The position numbers and the translations under genes were made by a program. From assembly GCA_011526105.1 (NCBI GenBank), contig WYAZ01000184.1:37623-101622 (forward strand): a stretch of 64,000 nt of DNA. Reading direction: 5' to 3'. The notes under the pieces are model-generated. The model worked only from the letters and a program-made list of their open reading frames with translations, had not been told where the DNA came from and ran no database searches. Origin of the DNA: Deltaproteobacteria bacterium. Its GTDB lineage: Bacteria; Myxococcota; Kuafuiibacteriia; Kuafuiibacteriales; Kuafuiibacteriaceae. Within the stretch, counting starts at the first letter, position 1. Every line of letters starts with the position of its first letter. Below, piece after piece: positions 1-7,735 of the stretch.

Positions 1-1
1 C

Positions 2-871
2 CAAGGTTTTGCCTTCGCCCGCGGCGCCGGACTTCAGTACGACGTCTCCGGCGACGACACCTACGAACTCGACGTGGGCGAGGCGAGTTTGGGCGGCGAT
101 GTCCTCTACCCTTCGGCCCAACGCGCCAGCGCCAACGCCTCACTCGGCCAGGGGTTCGCGTTCGGCCGGCGCGGCGACGTGGCGGACCCACCCGACCGCG
201 CGTTCATGTCGGGCGGCCTCGGAGTGCTCGTGGACCTCTCCGGTGCCGATCGGTATCGCGCCGGCTTGTTCGCCCAGGGCGGCGGGTTCTGGTGGGGCAC
301 GGGCATCCTCGCCGACCGCGATGGCGACGATCACTACGACTCGCTCTGGTACGGCATGGCAACGGGCGCTCACTACGCGGTGGGGGTGCTGGTCGATGGC
401 GCCGGCGCCGATCGCTACGGCAGCGAGCTCACCGGCATCAACGTGACCATCGCGGGGGGCCACGACTTCTCCGCCGCGTTCCTCATCGATGAAGCGGGCG
501 ACGACGAGTACTTCGGCTCTCGCATCACGCTCGGATCGGGCAACTCGAACGGCCGAGGCTTCTTCGTCGACAATGCCGGCAATGACCACTACCGGGCGCG
601 CTCGACCTACTCCATGGGCAGCGCGGGCCTGCTCGATCCGGCAGAGAACTATCACGGCTCCCCGCGGCGTCGAGTACCCAGCCTGGGCGTCTTCTTGGAC
701 GCCGGGGGCACGGACATTTACGAGCGTCTAAACGTGCCTGCGGTCGGCCCGGCGAACGATAGCAACTGGGTGCAGACCAACGCGGCCACGGCGGCGGTGG
801 CTAGAAGCGAACTCGGCACCGGGGTCGATGGTGAGGCAGACAGCACGCTGCATGGTCCTTGGTTCGAATGA
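2..871 (+). CDS. DxxGxDxY-repeat protein, 5' end outside window
   Basis: The reading frame is open from the left edge and stops at 871, so only the C-terminal 289 residues are visible. They contain about seven copies of an Asp-rich motif of the form D-x-x-G-x-D-x-Y (for example DLSGADRYRA, DRDGDDHYDS, DGAGADRYGS, DEAGDDEYFG, DNAGNDHYRA), spaced roughly 30-45 residues apart and alternating with Gly/Ala-rich stretches. The acidic motifs look like Ca-binding turns, and the regular spacing suggests a solenoid or beta-helix on the cell surface; both points are inference. An internal GTG at 74 could be mistaken for a start, but the same repeats continue upstream of it. No enzyme domain is visible. 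Confidence 0.75.
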   Translation, partial: QGFAFARGAGLQYDVSGDDTYELDVGEASLGGDVLYPSAQRASANASLGQGFAFGRRGDVADPPDRAFMSGGLGVLVDLSGADRYRAGLFAQGGGFWWGTGILADRDGDDHYDSLWYGMATGAHYAVGVLVDGAGADRYGSELTGINVTIAGGHDFSAAFLIDEAGDDEYFGSRITLGSGNSNGRGFFVDNAGNDHYRARSTYSMGSAGLLDPAENYHGSPRRRVPSLGVFLDAGGTDIYERLNVPAVGPANDSNWVQTNAATAAVARSELGTGVDGEADSTLHGPWFE

Positions 872-896
872 AGTCGTCCGCGCGTTCGATCGAGGT

Positions 897-1436
897 TCAG
901 CCGCTCTCATGGTCGAGCAGGTCGCGCGCGGCCTCATCGAAGAGCGACAGCACGTCCGATCGCTGAAACGTGGGGACCTCCAGCGTCGGTGCCCCATCGG
1001 GCATGACGTGAGCCGGCGTGCACGCCGAGACCTCAGCCACGACATCCGCCGCCACGATCTTTGCGGTGAGAGGGCGACGAACGACGGCCTGGGTCTCTTC
1101 GGTCTCCTGCGGCGGAACACGAAGCGTGGGGACTCGCACCACCCCTCCGAGCTCACAGCCGATCATTCCGGCGACACGTTCACCGAGACGCAGCCCCGAG
1201 TCTCGGTTCGGCACCAAACCGAGATCCACCCGGTCCCCTCGTTTGAGCATGAGCTGCAGCGAGAGCGGCTCGGTGGGAGCGCCGGTGAGCACGACCTGAT
1301 GGACCTCCGAGAACGGGAGGAACCGCGTCGTCATGCCGAGGGTGTCGATGATCTGACGCCGAGGTGCGTCCAGATCGATGGTGTGGGCGGCGCCGATGAA
1401 CTGTAGGCTGCCATCCTCGTGAAACTCGACTTCCAC
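897..1436 (-). CDS. hypothetical protein
   Basis: I do not recognise this protein. The frame stays open upstream to 1661, but residues encoded above 1436 are Arg/Pro-rich and look like shadow translation. I therefore place the start at the GTG at 1436, with a GGAG sequence about 10 nt upstream, giving 179 residues beginning MEVEFHEDGSLQFIG. The protein is rich in short hydrophobic strands (EVHQVVLTG, LSLQLMLKRGDRVDLGLVP) and has no signal peptide or membrane segment. It lies downstream of another unknown gene on the same strand (1688-2317), so the two may be cotranscribed. The start is uncertain. Confidence 0.45.
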   Translation of the reverse strand: MEVEFHEDGSLQFIGAAHTIDLDAPRRQIIDTLGMTTRFLPFSEVHQVVLTGAPTEPLSLQLMLKRGDRVDLGLVPNRDSGLRLGERVAGMIGCELGGVVRVPTLRVPPQETEETQAVVRRPLTAKIVAADVVAEVSACTPAHVMPDGAPTLEVPTFQRSDVLSLFDEAARDLLDHESG

Positions 1437-1687
1437 GGTCGGGACGCTCCGCAAGCGCCGTGCCGGCGGCGACAACTCACGCGAAATGGCCGAAGTGTGG
1501 AGCGATGCCCACAGATCCAGGCTCGACCGAGGAGTGAAGTCCACGCATTGCTGGGGCTCAGGGACGGACGGTGGCCACCGGGTACCAGGGGAGCACACAC
1601 TGATCTGCCCCTGGCGTTCGAGCCTCCGACAGCGGCCCCGCCGCCGTCCGTGAGTGCGCATTGGGCTGGAGCACGGATCGGTGCACT

Positions 1688-2317
1688 CTACCCCAAAGCC
1701 GGACTCCCGGATGATGGCCCCCAGACATCAAGCGCCAAACACGCCGCCGCGTAGACCCTCACCTCGGTGTCATCGGCTTCATCCAGGATGCGCTCGAGGA
1801 AGGGACGCAGCTCCGGCCAGCCGAACTTCATGGCGGCGTCGCAGGAGACGGTCAGTACGGCCGCGTGCAGCTTTGGACTGAGCGCCGCCGTCAAGGCATC
1901 GAACACGCGCTCCTCTCGCTTCGGCGAGGCTGCGTAGTCGAGCCCGCGCACCGCGCGCCGGAGCGCTGAGGAGTCTTGGCTCCCCGCCTCCGTCACGAGC
2001 CGCGGAACGCTCTCAGCGAGCTGCTCCCAGGTTAGAATTGGGAGCTTCTGCCGAACGCGATCCATCCATCGCTCGGTCTGGTAGAAGAGGAAGTAGCTCA
2101 GATCGACGGCGCGATCGTCGATGAAGTTGACGCGTGGATACTCGCGCACGAGCGCAAGCGAGGTCGTAATCCACACGAGTTCTGGAGTCTCCGAGTCGGG
2201 CGGAGACTCGTTGCTCAAGGTCCAACCGAACTCCGAGATCGCAGACCGCGCTCGCTCCTTGTCTACGCGTTCGAGGAGCGGGGTCAGGGTCTCGTGTTCG
2301 AAGGATGGATTCGGCAT
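1688..2317 (-). CDS. hypothetical protein with helical-repeat character
   Basis: This predicted soluble protein has 209 residues and belongs to no family I can name. The ATG at 2317 is preceded by a perfect AGGAGG (2326-2331) with 8 nt spacing, so the start is well supported. The C-terminal half (SALRRAVRGLDYAASPKREERVF..., then ELRPFLERILDEADDTEVRVYAA) reads like paired amphipathic helices of HEAT/ARM type, which usually mediate protein contacts. No catalytic motif is visible. It may form a two-gene unit with the unknown gene that follows on the minus strand. Confidence 0.6.
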   Translation of the reverse strand: MPNPSFEHETLTPLLERVDKERARSAISEFGWTLSNESPPDSETPELVWITTSLALVREYPRVNFIDDRAVDLSYFLFYQTERWMDRVRQKLPILTWEQLAESVPRLVTEAGSQDSSALRRAVRGLDYAASPKREERVFDALTAALSPKLHAAVLTVSCDAAMKFGWPELRPFLERILDEADDTEVRVYAAACLALDVWGPSSGSPALG

Positions 2318-2458
2318 GTCTGAGCCCTCCTGCAGGCCGAAAGATCAGGATAGCATTCACCAGACGGGACGCCCTCCGCAACTCGCCCTGCGGCCATTGA
2401 GATGACACCCGGCTCGCCCCTGGGAAACGCTCAAACCTCGAGCCTCCCCAGCCAGGGC

Positions 2459-2723
2459 TCAACCCCCGTCGGGGACGTTCGGCTCACCGAGGTGCGCGAG
2501 CATTGCCAGTGACTCCTGCCAGCCGAGATAACAGAACTCGACCGGGATGACCGGCGGCAGGCCCGATTGCTCGACGTGGAGCTCGGTCCCGCAGCTGACT
2601 GCGCGAAGCTCGATGGTGTTCTTCATCTCGCCCGGCATGTTCGGAACATCGAACTTGTCGCAGTACCGGATGAGTTCATGTGGCTCATTCTGAGTCTCTC
2701 CCGAAAGGGTGTGGACGTCCGTA
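2459..2723 (-). pseudogene. C-terminal fragment of an SRPBCC (AHSA1-like) protein
   Basis: The minus strand here encodes about 87 residues that end with the pattern typical of the C-terminus of START-like AHSA1/SRPBCC proteins: IELRAVSCGTELHVEQSGLP, then VIPVEFCYLGWQESLAMLAHL. Reading upstream, the frame hits an in-frame TGA at 2724-2726 with no start codon. The N-terminal half of the domain (normally about 150 residues in all) is therefore missing. The membrane-protein gene upstream ends at 2756, so the lost part was probably removed by deletion. I read it as a decaying remnant rather than a functional small protein. The family assignment rests on the conserved GLP...YLGWQ pattern. Confidence 0.6.
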
Positions 2724-2755
2724 TCACAGCTCGCGCAGAGCGCGAAGACTCCGGA

Positions 2756-3229
2756 TCACAACCAGCGACGCACGCGGCTTTGGTAGACAGCGAACTCGTC
2801 GCCAAAGGCGGCGAGAAGGGCTCGCTCCTCCGGGACGATCTGAAACCTCGTGATGTAGAGACAGAACAGAGGCACCAGGCTGTAGCCGAGCAGGCTCGAG
2901 GTCCAGGCCGCGCCGCCGAGCAAGACGAACGCCATGCCGAGGTACATGGGGTTCCGAGTGATGCGGTAGATGCCGGAGACGACCATCGAGCTCGCTTTGT
3001 CCGGGGTGAGTGGGTTGACGGTGGTCTTGGCCCGGCGGAACTCGAGGACACCCGCAACCCCAACCACGATACCAAGCGCGACCAGGACGGCCGAGGCGGC
3101 CCGCTGGCCCACGAACGGGACATTCGCGATTGGAAACGCAACGGCGAGTACGCCGATGGCCGCCGCGAAGAGGAGCGAGACGACGAGCGGAGGGATCCTG
3201 AGTTCGAGTGAGCGCACGACGATTCTCAC
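2756..3229 (-). CDS. isoprenylcysteine carboxyl methyltransferase-like membrane protein
   Basis: This 157-residue integral membrane protein starts at a GTG (3229). It has N-terminal hydrophobic helices followed by the core of the ICMT/PEMT family: GIYRITRNPMYLG, a loop, then CLYITRFQIVPEERALLAAFGDEFAVYQSRVRRWL. In this family the NPMY and E-E-R elements form the SAM and headgroup site of small membrane methyltransferases; bacterial members methylate lipids or other unidentified acceptors. The physiological substrate here cannot be deduced. The gene sits just upstream of a decayed SRPBCC fragment and downstream of a zinc-ribbon gene on the same strand. Confidence 0.8.
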   Translation of the reverse strand: MRIVVRSLELRIPPLVVSLLFAAAIGVLAVAFPIANVPFVGQRAASAVLVALGIVVGVAGVLEFRRAKTTVNPLTPDKASSMVVSGIYRITRNPMYLGMAFVLLGGAAWTSSLLGYSLVPLFCLYITRFQIVPEERALLAAFGDEFAVYQSRVRRWL

Positions 3230-3319
3230 ACGTTTGAGAGAAGACCGCCCTTTGGCTTCGCGCCTCCGAACGCACGAAGAGCGCGGACGCCGACGGCCAG
3301 GCTGAGGCAGGCCCCCAAA

Positions 3320-3556
3320 CTACTGGGCTGCAAATTCCTGGCGTGCATACGACTCGAGGAAGCCGCAAGCCACGCAGCGAAAGGTCCCAATGGGAACGAG
3401 CTGGTCGTCCGGCGCCTTCGTCCCCGTCCAGAATGACTTCTGCGGCGGGCCGGGCATCCACTGGCTGACGATCCGAACCGCATGGCTGTTGTCGAGCACA
3501 AAGCCCAGTTCCATTTCGCCCTTGCACTTCGGACACTGCTGATGTGAAGCCGACAT
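3320..3556 (-). CDS. small zinc-ribbon protein (DUF6487-like)
   Basis: This 78-residue protein starts MSASHQQCPKCKGEMELGF and carries a second Cys pair, FRCVACGFLESYA, near its C-terminus. Together these form a four-Cys zinc ribbon. Short proteins with this layout, and a W.....K.FW.G segment between the knuckles, are widespread in bacteria and usually annotated PF20097/DUF6487, with no known function. The frame is open further upstream, but that stretch is the tRNA-Leu gene, so the ATG at 3556 is the sensible start. It lies 58 nt downstream of the tRNA on the same strand. Confidence 0.7.
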   Translation of the reverse strand: MSASHQQCPKCKGEMELGFVLDNSHAVRIVSQWMPGPPQKSFWTGTKAPDDQLVPIGTFRCVACGFLESYARQEFAAQ

Positions 3557-3614
3557 CGATCCCCTCCTGCTGCGTTCACGCGCGGTTGGAGCGCCCAACC
3601 GTCCACCACGATCT

Positions 3615-3699
3615 TGCCGGGAGGGGGACTCGAACCCCCACGCCCCTTTCGGAACAAGGGCTTTTAAGGCCCCGGCGTCTACCATTCCGCCATCCCGGC
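3615..3699 (-). tRNA. tRNA-Leu (anticodon UAA)
   Basis: The minus strand gives an 85-nt class II tRNA. The acceptor stem GCCGGGA pairs with TCCCGGC and A is the discriminator. The D arm, anticodon loop CTTAAAA (anticodon TAA, reading UUA), long variable arm and T arm (GGGGG-TTCGAGT-CCCCC) are all present. CCA is not encoded. The translation of tRNA-Leu genes as the peptide GGMVDAGALKAL is a familiar artefact and appears here. UUA is a rare codon in such GC-rich genomes. Confidence 0.95.
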
Positions 3700-3739
3700 T
3701 TGCCTGCTGCATGTGTCTAACAGACCGAAGCCCACCGCT

Positions 3740-4993
3740 TCAAGCGACCGGACTCGGCTCCGGCGGCAGAACCGCGATGTGAGAGCCCTCCTGCGGGATG
3801 ACCAAGGTGACATGCACGGTCGTGCCGGCACCGGGCGCGGATTGAAACGACACCGTGCCGCGCCACTTCTTGGCGCGCTCGGTCATGTTGATGAGGCCGT
3901 AGTGACCCGGATGTTTGCCGCTGGTGTCAAAGCCCACGCCGTCATCGGTGATGGTGAGCGAGACGAGATCACCGTCGTACTTGAGCTTGGCGTCGGCGTT
4001 CTTGGCGCCGGCGTGTTTGTGCACGTTGGTCAGGCACTCCTGGAGAATTCGAAAGAGCGCGAGCTGCATCTCACTGGGCAAGCGGCGGCGACGGCCGAGG
4101 ATCTTGAAGTCGCAGGGGACCTTTGCCCTCGATTCGAAGCGCGCCACATACTCCTCGAGTGATTTGTGCAGGTCGAAGTCGCGACGCATCATCGTGAGCG
4201 ATCGGCGAAGCTCATCGATGGCATCTTCGGCTTGCGTGCGGAGATCGGCGATCTCGCGTTTCAGCTCTTCGTCCTTGGCCAGTCGATAAATGAACTCGCT
4301 CTGGATGATCAGCGTGCTCAACTCGCCGCCGAGGCCGTCGTGGATCTCGCGGGAGAGCCGAAGCCGCTCCTCCGTGATGAGCGAAGCCTCCCGCATGCTC
4401 GAGAGCTCTCGAAGCTGTTTCAAGTGACTTCGATCGCGCGCGTTCAGGTAGAGCAAGACGTAGATGGCCACGAGATCGAGCACGCCGTACCAAACGAGAA
4501 TGAACACGTCGCGCGCCAAAAAGGCCTGGCCCGGCCGAGCCTCGATCCAGGCCACCACCGGCAGCACGATGATGGGCGGCAGCACCGCGGCAAAACGTGG
4601 ATAGAGCAGCGCGAAGAAGATCGTGAACATGATCTGACCCGCCATGATGGGTGAGGCGAGGCCACCGCTGGCGACGATCATCGCGGTCATGATCGCGAGA
4701 TCGAGGATCAGGGTGACGAAGGTCAGAGCCCGGCCGAAGATCGGATGATCCAAGAGCAGGTAGTTCGTGACCGAGTAACCAATGGCAAAGAAGTAGACCG
4801 CGAAGGCGGTGCTCGTGGTGGCGCCCACGTATTGTGACCACGACGGCACCGCCAAGACGCCGAGACCGATCGAGAGGAATGCAAGCCGGGCGTAGAACAG
4901 CGCGCGGGCCCGGTCCGAGAACCGGTCCGAGTGCTCGTAGACCGGGGCGTTTTCCTGCAGCGGAGCCGCAGCTCCACCGTACAAGGGAGGCAT
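3740..4993 (-). CDS. NarL/DesK-type sensor histidine kinase
   Basis: The protein has 417 residues. About five or six hydrophobic helices (residues 32-182) form a membrane sensor without a large periplasmic loop. These are followed by a HisKA_3 dimerisation helix with phospho-acceptor His218 in the motif REIHDGLGG. The HATPase domain shows the N box (LQECLTNVHKHAG, Asn323), G1 (DDGVGFD, 350-356) and G2 (GHYGLINM). Kinases of this class normally phosphorylate LuxR/NarL-type response regulators; none lies next to the gene, so its partner is elsewhere. It is divergent from purF with only 53 nt between the starts. The signal sensed is unknown. Confidence 0.9.
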   Translation of the reverse strand: MPPLYGGAAAPLQENAPVYEHSDRFSDRARALFYARLAFLSIGLGVLAVPSWSQYVGATTSTAFAVYFFAIGYSVTNYLLLDHPIFGRALTFVTLILDLAIMTAMIVASGGLASPIMAGQIMFTIFFALLYPRFAAVLPPIIVLPVVAWIEARPGQAFLARDVFILVWYGVLDLVAIYVLLYLNARDRSHLKQLRELSSMREASLITEERLRLSREIHDGLGGELSTLIIQSEFIYRLAKDEELKREIADLRTQAEDAIDELRRSLTMMRRDFDLHKSLEEYVARFESRAKVPCDFKILGRRRRLPSEMQLALFRILQECLTNVHKHAGAKNADAKLKYDGDLVSLTITDDGVGFDTSGKHPGHYGLINMTERAKKWRGTVSFQSAPGAGTTVHVTLVIPQEGSHIAVLPPEPSPVA

Positions 4994-5046
4994 CGGGGGA
5001 TTCTATCCCTTGACCGGGCCGAGCGAAAACGGTGAGTTCACGCCCT

Positions 5047-6453
5047 ATGTGCGGGGTCTTTGGAATCGCGGGCAACTCCGAGGCCGCCAAACTGGTCTAC
5101 CTGGGCCTGCACGCGCTCCAGCACCGGGGCCAGGAGTCTGCGGGCATCGTCGTGACCCACGGGGACGGGCGTCAGTTTCATCGCCACGTGGGCCAGGGGC
5201 TGGTGGCCGACGTCTTCACCGAGTCCATCCTGGACCGGCTGGAAGGGGACCGGGCGGTCGGTCACGTCCGATACTCCACCGCCGGCGGCAACGACATCTC
5301 GAACGCTCAGCCCCTGATGGCGGAGACTTTGAAGGGCCCGCTGGTCATCGGCCACAACGGCAACCTCACCAACGCGCTCCGCCTCCGGGAGGAGCTGGAG
5401 CATCAGGGCGCGATCTTTCGATCGCGCGCCGACACCGAAGTCATTCTCCACCTCTTCGCCCGTTCCCGAGCCCCTCGCGTCGCCGATCGCTTACGTGAGG
5501 CTCTCGCCCAGGTGGAGGGCGCCTACAGCCTGCTGATCATGACCAAGGACAGCATCGTGGGCGTTCGGGATCCGAGTGGCTTCCGGCCGCTGGTGCTCGG
5601 CAAGATCAGAGATGCCTACGTCCTGGCTTCGGAGAGCTCGGTGTTCGACCTGCTCGAGGGAGAGCTGCTTCGTGAGGTGGAACCGGGCGAGATGATCATC
5701 CTCGAGAACGGCGGCATGCGATCCGAGCGGCTGGTTCACGCCCCCGAAGCTCTCGAACGACGCTGCATCTTCGAGCTCATCTACTTCGCCCGACCCAACA
5801 GCCGAGTCTTCGACCATGACGTGTACGTCACGCGCCACGAGCTCGGGCGTCAGCTCGCGCGCGAGGCCCCGGTCGAGGCCGACATCGTGATACCTGTTCC
5901 AGACTCGGGGGTCTCGGCCGCGTTGGGCTATGCCGAGGAAGCAGGTCTCCCGTTCCGGCACGGCCTGCTCCGCAGCCACTACGTGGGCCGAACCTTCATC
6001 GAGCCGGCCCAGGCCATTCGCCACTTCGGAGTCCGGCTCAAGCTCGCAGCGGTCCGCTCCATCCTCGCCGATAAACGTGTGGTGGTGGTCGATGACTCCA
6101 TCGTTCGAGGCACGACCAGTCGCAAGATTGTCTCAATGCTTCGAGCGGCGGGCGCCAAAGAGGTGCACCTTCGCATCTCGAGTCCTCCCACGCGCTCGCC
6201 CTGCTACTACGGGATCGACACCCCGACCAAAGAGGAGCTCATCGCCGCCCAGCAAGACGTCGAAGGCATCCGGAAGTACGTGGCGGCTGACTCCCTGGCC
6301 TATCTGTCGGTGGAAGGTCTGCACGCCCAGGTCGGAGACGAGCGAGGCCCTCGGCAAAAGTTCTGCAACGCCTGCTTCACTGGCGAATACCCGGCGGGAA
6401 ACATCCCGGAAGAGCTCCGACCAAACTCGCACGTCGGTTCCCGCTTCGATTAA
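5047..6453 (+). CDS. purF: amidophosphoribosyltransferase
   Basis: PurF catalyses the first committed step of purine synthesis: PRPP plus glutamine gives phosphoribosylamine. The start is set at ATG 5047 because the protein then begins MCGVFGIAG, and removal of Met exposes the N-terminal nucleophile Cys; a GTG at 5032 would leave a short propeptide. The glutaminase half has HRGQESAGI and GHVRYSTAGGN, and the transferase half has the PRPP loop VVVVDDSIVRGTTS. Cysteines at RRCIFELIYF, SPCYYGIDTPT and KFCNACFTGEYP match the four 4Fe-4S ligands of the Bacillus-type enzyme, so this is the oxygen-sensitive Fe-S subclass. It has 468 residues, normal for the family, and stands apart from other pur genes. 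Confidence 0.97.
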   Translation: MCGVFGIAGNSEAAKLVYLGLHALQHRGQESAGIVVTHGDGRQFHRHVGQGLVADVFTESILDRLEGDRAVGHVRYSTAGGNDISNAQPLMAETLKGPLVIGHNGNLTNALRLREELEHQGAIFRSRADTEVILHLFARSRAPRVADRLREALAQVEGAYSLLIMTKDSIVGVRDPSGFRPLVLGKIRDAYVLASESSVFDLLEGELLREVEPGEMIILENGGMRSERLVHAPEALERRCIFELIYFARPNSRVFDHDVYVTRHELGRQLAREAPVEADIVIPVPDSGVSAALGYAEEAGLPFRHGLLRSHYVGRTFIEPAQAIRHFGVRLKLAAVRSILADKRVVVVDDSIVRGTTSRKIVSMLRAAGAKEVHLRISSPPTRSPCYYGIDTPTKEELIAAQQDVEGIRKYVAADSLAYLSVEGLHAQVGDERGPRQKFCNACFTGEYPAGNIPEELRPNSHVGSRFD

Positions 6454-6500
6454 GATCGCGCGAGCGCCCTTGACCCTGCTGCGCCTCACGGTGCGACCCC

Positions 6501-7727
6501 TTGGGCCTATCAACCGAACCGATCTTTGCGATAACCTGCAGCGGCTTGCGATTCCTCTGGCCAGTCCGGACGACACGCGCCTTCCTCGAGGAAGACCCCG
6601 TCCGATCAACCACCGAGCCCAGGCGGATTGACGCGCTCCGAGACGCCTTCGGACCCGGCGAGCCCGGCCTGGCGCGCGAGAACGAGCTGACCCGGGGGGA
6701 GGCCGCGTGGCGGGACCCAGCCGTCAGCGCCGTCATGCTCGGGGTGATGGGGGTGGGTGCGTTCACGGGTCTGGGCCTCGTCCACGCGGAAGCCGCGCCC
6801 AGCATCCCACTCGACGCCACGCGCCTCGATGCGGCGCTGCGCGAAGAGGCTGCGACCCTCGAGGCCGCAAGTGAGTCCATGAGCCCGGAGGAGCGCGCGC
6901 GCGCGCGCCATGACCTCTGGCGCTCGTTTGTGAGGGGCCCAGTGGCATCAGCCGCGGAGATCGTGGGTGTGCCCATCTCGAGCGGCGTGGGTTCGGGCCA
7001 GCGCAATCGCGTCGAGGACGTGCGCGTCATTCAGGAACGCCTCGAGAGCCTCGGCTTTCCCACCGCTACCAATGGTCGCTTCGAGCGCAGCACCGAGCGC
7101 TCGCTGCGCATCTTTGAAGCCCTGGTCACCGGTCGAGAGAGTATTTCGGGCACCACCGGGCGAATTCAGCCGGGGAGCGAGCTTCACAACGCGCTCTCTT
7201 CTCCGAACGCCCCGCGCTGGGTGAAGCTCCCAGCCGCCGGCCCCGGCTTCGTCAACGATGACCGGGACGGCTACGGACATGGCACGAACCGACTCGTCTC
7301 CGTGATCACGGACGCCGGCAAGCGATACGAAGCCGCATACCGCGTCACCCATCCAGGCTCCGCCCTGATGTCCCTGAACGACGCATCCCGTCGCGAAGGG
7401 GGGCCAAACCGAGATCACGACACCCATGAAATCGGGCTCGACCTCGACATCCGGCTCCCCAAGACCAACGGGACCTCGGGCTCCAACGTCCTGTGGCGGG
7501 AGTACGATCGCAAAGCCACCCACGCAATGATCGAAGCTTTCGCTCAGGACCCGCGGGTCGAGCGAGTTCTCATGTCCGACCGAACCCTCCTACGGACGAT
7601 CTCGGACAGCAACGCGCCGTGGAAACACAAGGTGGTTTACGGCGGCTCCGTGCACCGAAATCATCTCCATATCGACGTCTCCCCGCCCGACGCAAGCTAC
7701 GTGGTCCCTCGTGTGCGTACCGCCTGA
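6501..7727 (+). CDS. MepA-like (LAS family) murein endopeptidase
   Basis: The C-terminal ~170 residues carry the zinc motifs of the LAS peptidases: HDTHEIGLDLDIRLP (H-x6-D type) and the HxH element in HRNHLHIDV. This is the arrangement of MepA/M74 endopeptidases, which cut D,D-crosslinks in peptidoglycan. Before it lies a region resembling a peptidoglycan-binding domain (VEDVRVIQERLESLGFPT...GRFERSTERSLRIFE). A hydrophobic stretch, VSAVMLGVMGVGAFTGLGLV, suggests a membrane anchor or late signal. The frame opens at a TTG at 6501, but the first ~45 residues are low quality and the true start may be as late as the ATG at 6735. It follows purF but has no functional link to it. Confidence 0.75.
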   Translation: MGLSTEPIFAITCSGLRFLWPVRTTRAFLEEDPVRSTTEPRRIDALRDAFGPGEPGLARENELTRGEAAWRDPAVSAVMLGVMGVGAFTGLGLVHAEAAPSIPLDATRLDAALREEAATLEAASESMSPEERARARHDLWRSFVRGPVASAAEIVGVPISSGVGSGQRNRVEDVRVIQERLESLGFPTATNGRFERSTERSLRIFEALVTGRESISGTTGRIQPGSELHNALSSPNAPRWVKLPAAGPGFVNDDRDGYGHGTNRLVSVITDAGKRYEAAYRVTHPGSALMSLNDASRREGGPNRDHDTHEIGLDLDIRLPKTNGTSGSNVLWREYDRKATHAMIEAFAQDPRVERVLMSDRTLLRTISDSNAPWKHKVVYGGSVHRNHLHIDVSPPDASYVVPRVRTA

Positions 7728-7735
7728 ACCGAGCC

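Noticed and set aside
3320..3712. Longer zinc-ribbon protein beginning at 3712
   Set aside because: The first 52 codons would be the tRNA-Leu gene and its flank; the peptide GGMVDAGALKAL is the known translation of tRNA-Leu.
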